A stretch of DNA of 64,000 nt from Bordetella parapertussis (lineage in GTDB: Bacteria; Pseudomonadota; Gammaproteobacteria; Burkholderiales; Casimicrobiaceae): the NCBI GenBank assembly GCA_943331295.2, contig CALQLA020000007.1, positions 1 to 64,000 on the forward strand, read 5' to 3'. The translations under genes and the position numbers were made by a program. The notes beneath the pieces are model-generated. The model was not told the origin of the DNA. It worked only from the letters and a program-made list of their open reading frames with translations, and searched no databases. This document shows positions 59,690 to 64,000 of the stretch, piece by piece (positions within the stretch are counted from its first letter, which is position 1; every line of letters begins with the position of its first letter).

Positions 59690-60187
59690 TCAGCGTGGCG
59701 CGCAGGGCGCGTCCTTCGTGCAGCGGTCGCCGATCACCGCGACGCCCTGGACTTCGATCAGCATCCCGGGCTGCGCGAAGCCGCTCACGGTGATCAGCGC
59801 GCTCGCGGGGTAGCTGCCCTCCGGGAACATCTCCTTGCGGATCTCGACCAGCTTGTCCCCGTTGCGCACGTCGTTGATGAACACCGTCATCGTGACCATG
59901 TTGCCGAGGCTGCCGCCGGCTCGCTTCAGCGGGGCGTCGAGCGCGCGGAACACCTGCCGCGCCTGCGCCTCGAAGTTGCCGGAGAGATCGCGGCCAGTGT
60001 CGTCGCGCAGCGCGGTCTGGCCGGCGAGCCAGACCGTGCGCCCGCCCTCGGTGACGACCGCGGGCGAGTAGGCGCGGGCCTTCTGGCGCTCGCTCGTCGG
60101 CGCGAGGTAATCGGCGGCCGCCGCGCTCCACGCGCAGGCGAATCCGGCGAGAAGCAGCAACGTAGCGTACATTGGGCGCGGGAGCAT
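59690..60187 (-). CDS. Exported RidA/YjgF-family protein
   Basis: This 165-residue protein has a signal peptide (MYATLLLLAGFACAWSAAAA, cleavage near residue 25) and a RidA-type domain (YSPAVVTEGGRTVWLAGQTA, GGSLGNMVTMTVFIND, and the C-terminal ALITVSGFAQPGMLIEVQGVAVI). RidA enzymes deaminate reactive imines in the cytoplasm; a periplasmic version is less usual. CAGGAG stands before ATG 60187, which I prefer to ATG 60172. Confidence 0.87.
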   Translation of the reverse strand: MLPRPMYATLLLLAGFACAWSAAAADYLAPTSERQKARAYSPAVVTEGGRTVWLAGQTALRDDTGRDLSGNFEAQARQVFRALDAPLKRAGGSLGNMVTMTVFINDVRNGDKLVEIRKEMFPEGSYPASALITVSGFAQPGMLIEVQGVAVIGDRCTKDAPCAPR

Positions 60188-60320
60188 CCGGAAAACTCCT
60201 GTAGGTTCGATACCGGCACCAGGGAAACCACGATGAAACAGAGGCATGAAGCCAACGCCACCGGCGCACCGGCGCGCGGCGCGGGCGCCGTAATGATACT
60301 GCGCCGGAAGGAAAGCCGCG

Positions 60321-61487
60321 ATGCGCGCTGAACACGCGGCAGCCGCCGTGCCGGCCCTCCTGCAATGGACGGAAGCCGGCGTCGCGATGACGGCGCGCTG
60401 GCAGTCGGAGGCGGGCCTGCCGCCGCCCAAGCGCATCCAGCCGGCCGACGACACGCTGACCGCCGACACTGCCTATCGCCTTGCCTGTGAAGGCACCGCC
60501 TTCGTCTGGCGCGGCGATTTCCAGAACGCGCGGCAGCTGCTGCAGGCGCTGACGCGCCGCGCGGAGCGCAAGCCGCGCAATCCGCCGGTTCCCTCGACGG
60601 TGCCGGGCGCCGCGTTTCGCGCCAACCGGCACGCGCAGGCGCAGCGCGCGCGCATCCTCGGCATGCTGCTGATCCCGGTGGACGCCGACTACGGCATCCC
60701 GCTGCGGCGCGCGCCCGACGCGCGCACGGCGCTCGAGGAGGCGCTCGGCCGCGGCACCGGCGCGATGGTGATGTCGCTGCGCGAACTGCAGGGGCTGATC
60801 GGCGCGCACGAGTGGCGCAAGAAGGGCGTCGAGGTGCCGGCGCTGAAGGGCCGCATCCATCCGCACTACGGCGTGTTCGCGCCGATCCGCAGCGAGTACG
60901 TGGGCCTCCTCGCGCGCGCGCCGCTGACGACGACGACGCTGGCCTGGGACATCGGCACCGGCACCGGCGTGCTGGCGGCGGTGCTCGCCCGCCGCGGCGT
61001 GCTGCGGGTCGTCGCGACGGAGACGGATCCGCGCGCGCTGGCCTGCGCCCGCGACAACATCGCGCGCCTCGGCGTCGCCGACCGGGTGACCGTCGTCGAA
61101 GCCGACCTGTTCCCGGGCGGACGCGCGCCGCTGATCGTCTGCAATCCGCCGTGGGTGCCGGCGAACCCCTCGTCGGCGCTGGAGCGGGCGATTTTCGATC
61201 CCGACTGCCGGATGCTGAAGGGTTTCCTGTTCGGGCTGGCGGCGCATCTGGAGCCGAAGGGCGAAGGCTGGCTGCTGCTGTCCGATTTTGCCGAGCAGCT
61301 TGGCTTGCGGACCCGGGCTGACCTGATGGGCTGGATCGATGCGGCGGGACTCGTCGTCGTCGGCCGCCTCGACGTGCGCCCCGACCACCCGAAGACAAGG
61401 GAGAACGCCGACCCGCTGCACGCGGCGCGCGCCGCCGAGATGACGACGCTGTGGCGGCTGGCGGCGAAGCCGCCTACACCGGCCTGA
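60321..61487 (+). CDS. SAM-dependent methyltransferase (HemK/PrmC-like core)
   Basis: This 388-residue enzyme has a SAM-binding motif I in WDIGTGTGVLAAVLARRG (about 213-230), acidic motif II in VVATETD, and the catalytic-type NPPW motif IVCNPPWVPAN, as in N5-glutamine and rRNA/DNA methyltransferases. The N-terminal 190 residues are a family-specific extension with HPHYGVFAPIRSEY. The substrate is unknown. Its end overlaps the convergent DUF6587 gene by 14 nt. Confidence 0.85.
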   Translation: MRAEHAAAAVPALLQWTEAGVAMTARWQSEAGLPPPKRIQPADDTLTADTAYRLACEGTAFVWRGDFQNARQLLQALTRRAERKPRNPPVPSTVPGAAFRANRHAQAQRARILGMLLIPVDADYGIPLRRAPDARTALEEALGRGTGAMVMSLRELQGLIGAHEWRKKGVEVPALKGRIHPHYGVFAPIRSEYVGLLARAPLTTTTLAWDIGTGTGVLAAVLARRGVLRVVATETDPRALACARDNIARLGVADRVTVVEADLFPGGRAPLIVCNPPWVPANPSSALERAIFDPDCRMLKGFLFGLAAHLEPKGEGWLLLSDFAEQLGLRTRADLMGWIDAAGLVVVGRLDVRPDHPKTRENADPLHAARAAEMTTLWRLAAKPPTPA

Positions 61488-61782
61488 CGCGGATTTCGCG
61501 CCGCTCGGAGCTGCCCGCGGGGGCCGGCGGCGCGACGGGAGCCGGCGCGCCGCCGGCAATCGGCTGCGGGCAATCGCCGCAGTTCGCGCAGCCGCTGCCG
61601 CACCCGGACGACCCGGCCTTCGGCTCCATCCGCGCCGCGAGCCCAGGCAGTCCCGCGCGCCGCGCCGCGCGGGCGGCAGCGCGGGCGACCGGATGGCGCA
61701 GCGCCGCCGGCAGCCAGCGGCCCGCAACGTAGAGCAGCGCGGCGCCGACGATCAGACCGACGACGATCGCGTCGACCATCAT
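61474..61782 (-). CDS. DUF6587 family small membrane protein, FeoB-associated
   Basis: This 102-residue protein has one N-terminal membrane helix (VDAIVVGLIVGAALLYVAG), a basic amphipathic middle and a cysteine-rich GCGSGCANCGDC motif near residues 60-71, then a Pro/Ala tail. Such proteins accompany FeoB in betaproteobacteria and may handle ferrous iron. ATG 61782 overlaps the FeoB stop (ATGA), so the two are coupled. Confidence 0.85.
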   Translation of the reverse strand: MMVDAIVVGLIVGAALLYVAGRWLPAALRHPVARAAARAARRAGLPGLAARMEPKAGSSGCGSGCANCGDCPQPIAGGAPAPVAPPAPAGSSERREIRVRPV

Positions 61783-63656
61783 CCGGCCCCGAGTGCCAGC
61801 GCCGCGCGGTACGTGACGAACGACGCGCCGTAGGCCAGTGCGAACAGGTATCCCGCCATCAGCAGCGGGTAGCGCCACGAATTGGTCTCGCGCTTCACCA
61901 CGGAGAGCGTCGAGATGCACTGCGGCGCGAACACGTACCACGCGAGCAGCGACAGCGCGGTGGCGAGCGACCACTGCGCGGCGATCACCGGGATCAGCGT
62001 CTGCGACAGCTGCTCGCCGGTCTGCGACAGCGCGTAGACGGTGCCGAGCGCGCCGACCGCGACCTCGCGCGCGGCGAGCCCCGGCACCAGCGCGATGCAG
62101 ATCTGCCAGTTGAATCCGATCGGCGCGAACACGTGCTCCAGCAGGTGGCCCAGCATGCCGGCGAAGCTGTAGTTGATCGCCGGCTGCACGCTGCCCGGCG
62201 GCGGCGCGGGGAACGTGCTGAGGAACCACAGCACGATCATCAGCGACAGGATGATCGTCCCGACGCGGGACAGGAAGATCCGCGTTCGCTCCCACAGGCC
62301 GAGCGCGAGGTTGGGCAGGTTCGGCCAGTGGTAGTCGGGCAGCTCCATCAGCAGCGCCGGCGGCAGCGCGCGGCCGCGCGCCCGCTTGGCCAAGAACGCG
62401 ACGCCCATCGCCGACAGCACGCCGGCGACGTACAGCGCGAACAGCACGACGCCTTGCAGGTTGAAGATGCCGGCGACCACCCGATCCGGGATGAACGCGG
62501 CGATGATCACCGCGTAGACGGGCAGCCGCGCCGAGCACGTCATCAGCGGCGCGATCATGATCGTCACCAGCCGGTCGCGCGGATTCTGGATCGTCCGCGT
62601 GGCCATGATGCCGGGGATGGCGCAGGCGAAGCTCGAGAGCAGCGGCATGAACGCGCGGCCCGACAGCCCCGCGGTGCCCATCAGCCGGTCGAGCAGGAAC
62701 GCCGCGCGCGGCAGGTAGCCCGATTCCTCGAGCACGAGGATGAAGAAGAAGAGGATCAGGATCTGCGGCAGGAACACGAGCACCGAGCCGACGCCGGCGA
62801 CGATGCCGTCGACGAGGAGGCCGCGCAGCAGGCCCTCGGGCAGGTTCGTCGCGATGACGCTGCCGAACCATGCGGCGCCGTCCTTGATCGCGTTCATCGG
62901 CGCCTGCGCCCAGCTGAACACGGCCTGGAAGACGAGGAACATCAGCACCGCGAGCAGCAGCGGGCCGGCCAGCGGATGCAGCACCACGCGGTCGACGCGC
63001 TCGGTCGCGCGCAGGCCGGCGGCATCCCGCGTGATGCAGGCGTCGAGGATGCGGCGGACCTCGCGGTGCGTGTCCTCGATGCTCGGGTCGGCGTCGCCCG
63101 CGGCCGCGCCGGGCGTGGCCGGGGTGGCGGGCGGAAAGTGCAGCGCGTCGAGTGCCTCGACCAGCGGCGCATCGCCGCCGTGGCGGACGGCGACGGTCTC
63201 CACCACCGGCACGCCGAGCAGCCGCGACAGCGCGCCGCTGTCGATGACCATGCCGCGGCTCTTCGCGACGTCCATCATGTTGAGCGCGACCACCATCGGC
63301 AGCCCGAGTCGCCGCACCTCGAGGACGAGGCGCAGGTTGAGCCGCAGGTTGGTCGCGTTGACGACGCACACGACGCCGTCGGGCGCCCGTTCGTCGCGCC
63401 GCCGGCCCATGATCACGTCGCGCGTGATCGCCTCGTCGGGTGTCGTGGCCTGCAGGCTGTAGGCGCCGGGCAGGTCGAGGATGCGCCAGTGGCGCCCGCC
63501 GCGCGACGCGAAGCTGCCCTCCTTGCGCTCGACCGTCACGCCCGCATAGTTGGCGACCTTCTGCCGGGCACCGGTGAGGCGGTTGAAGAGCGCGGTCTTG
63601 CCGCAGTTGGGGTTGCCGATCAGCGCGAGCAGCGGCGGGGCGATGCCGGTGGTCAC
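61779..63656 (-). CDS. feoB: Ferrous iron transporter FeoB
   Basis: This 625-residue inner-membrane Fe2+ importer has an N-terminal GTPase: G1 GNPNCGKTALFN (about 13-24), G2 region NYAGVTVERKEG, G3 DLPGAYS and G4 NMMD. This is followed by a helical spacer and two Gate/Nucleoside-recognition membrane domains, with the conserved FLPQILILFFFILVLEESGYLPR. Start GTG 63656 overlaps the FeoA stop. It is somewhat short for the family because the C-terminal region is compact. Confidence 0.95.
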   Translation of the reverse strand: MTTGIAPPLLALIGNPNCGKTALFNRLTGARQKVANYAGVTVERKEGSFASRGGRHWRILDLPGAYSLQATTPDEAITRDVIMGRRRDERAPDGVVCVVNATNLRLNLRLVLEVRRLGLPMVVALNMMDVAKSRGMVIDSGALSRLLGVPVVETVAVRHGGDAPLVEALDALHFPPATPATPGAAAGDADPSIEDTHREVRRILDACITRDAAGLRATERVDRVVLHPLAGPLLLAVLMFLVFQAVFSWAQAPMNAIKDGAAWFGSVIATNLPEGLLRGLLVDGIVAGVGSVLVFLPQILILFFFILVLEESGYLPRAAFLLDRLMGTAGLSGRAFMPLLSSFACAIPGIMATRTIQNPRDRLVTIMIAPLMTCSARLPVYAVIIAAFIPDRVVAGIFNLQGVVLFALYVAGVLSAMGVAFLAKRARGRALPPALLMELPDYHWPNLPNLALGLWERTRIFLSRVGTIILSLMIVLWFLSTFPAPPPGSVQPAINYSFAGMLGHLLEHVFAPIGFNWQICIALVPGLAAREVAVGALGTVYALSQTGEQLSQTLIPVIAAQWSLATALSLLAWYVFAPQCISTLSVVKRETNSWRYPLLMAGYLFALAYGASFVTYRAALALGAG

Positions 63657-64000
63657 GATGGTTCGGGGTCCGGGCTGTCATTCGCGCCGCCGGGCCGTCC
63701 CAAGGCGCGAATTGCACCCCCTTGGGGGGCAGCGCCGCGGCGAACGCCGCAAGCGCGGGGGTCGTCCAATGCCACGAGGGCGGCTTCGTGGCGGCGCAGC
63801 GCGAACGTCGAGTTGCCGATGCGCACGGCGAGCGGGTCGCCGGACGGGAACGCGCGGTGCAGCACGCGGACGGCTTCGCCGGGCAGGAATCCCAGTTCCT
63901 GCAGCCGCGCCGTCAGGTCCACGCCGTCGGCGCCTGCACCGGCGCCCGCGCCGAGGACGCGCGCGACCGTGGCCGGGCGGCCGACGGGCAGGGCATCGAG
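63653..64000 (-). CDS. feoA: FeoA-domain protein, 5-prime end beyond the window
   Basis: The frame is open to the right edge and reads LDALPVGRPATVARVLG, then LTARLQELGFLPGEAVRVLHRAFPSGDPLAVRIG and TFALRRHEAALVAL, the complete FeoA SH3-like fold except the first few residues. It ends with a 35-residue polar tail. FeoA helps FeoB import ferrous iron. The overlap of its stop with the FeoB GTG shows coupling. Confidence 0.88.
   Translation of the reverse strand, partial: LDALPVGRPATVARVLGAGAGAGADGVDLTARLQELGFLPGEAVRVLHRAFPSGDPLAVRIGNSTFALRRHEAALVALDDPRACGVRRGAAPQGGAIRALGRPGGANDSPDPEPS

Noticed and set aside
1-64000. CRISPR array, tRNA/rRNA genes, transposases, integrases, prophage
   Set aside because: I looked for regular direct repeats, tRNA-like cloverleaf sequences and typical mobile-element proteins and saw none. 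A tRNA scan and HMM search would be decisive.

Overview
This is a high-GC chromosomal window with short intergenic gaps. The gene content points to a betaproteobacterium of the Burkholderiales type: a Bug-family (TctC-like) periplasmic receptor, many CaiB/BaiF CoA-transferases and IclR regulators, MR/MLE enolase-superfamily enzymes, a DUF1415 protein, an IPTL-CTERM fragment and a FeoA-FeoB-DUF6587 set. Assignment to this order is inference from family content; there is no rRNA or other marker gene. I found no tRNA, rRNA, CRISPR array, transposase, integrase or phage gene.

Region 1 (1-11.9 kb): a TRAP transporter (dctP-dctQ-dctM start) lies divergent from an SMP-30-type lactonase. An eight-gene minus-strand catabolic operon follows (10362 down to 2828): two MR-subgroup enolase-superfamily enzymes, an IclR regulator, an NTF2-like protein, an aldehyde dehydrogenase, an alpha/beta hydrolase with an alanine at the nucleophile position, an EthD-like protein and a COG3618-type amidohydrolase. 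EthD and NIPSNAP genes diverge from it. A decayed C-terminal piece of a Dcu-type C4-dicarboxylate transporter closes the region.

Region 2 (12-25.6 kb): a GT-C-like membrane protein and an Mrr-like membrane protein; a CaiB / thiolase-fold / DUF35 operon divergent from IclR, a TauD-like dioxygenase and a polar amino-acid ABC transporter; then an alanine-racemase-like protein, a DapA-like protein and a D-2-hydroxyacid dehydrogenase. The thiolase-like, racemase-like and DapA-like proteins all lack textbook catalytic residues.

Region 3 (25.6-36.4 kb): after a palindromic repeat and a decayed surface-protein gene comes a tight six-gene operon: aldehyde dehydrogenase, two-subunit ThDP decarboxylase, amidase, MetX-like hydrolase, Rieske oxygenase, followed by a frameshifted membrane gene. 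A second MetX-like hydrolase, an acetamidase/formamidase and a HbpS/GlcG protein diverge from it.

Region 4 (36.4-48.7 kb): a second Rieske oxygenase heads an operon with a Pot-type ABC transporter and a tandem pair of related proteins of unknown family. An SDR and a VanB-type reductase diverge from it. They are followed by an amidase with an AtzG-like small subunit and a single-chain ThDP enzyme. Regions 3 and 4 share a parts list (Rieske oxygenase, amidase, ThDP enzyme, carbonyl-group oxidoreductase) and contain no regulator. I regard them as the best candidate for an undescribed catabolic system, probably for an amide-bearing or N-containing aromatic compound. The substrate is inference.

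Region 5 (48.7-64 kb): an EamA exporter, a broken DUF3494/Ig/IPTL-CTERM gene, a glycine-zipper lipoprotein-like protein, two MFS transporters, an internally deleted FMN reductase, DUF2127 and DUF1415 proteins, an HMG-CoA-lyase-like / CaiB / Bug-receptor cluster, a RidA-like protein, a SAM methyltransferase, and the feoA-feoB-DUF6587 ferrous-iron operon running off the right edge.
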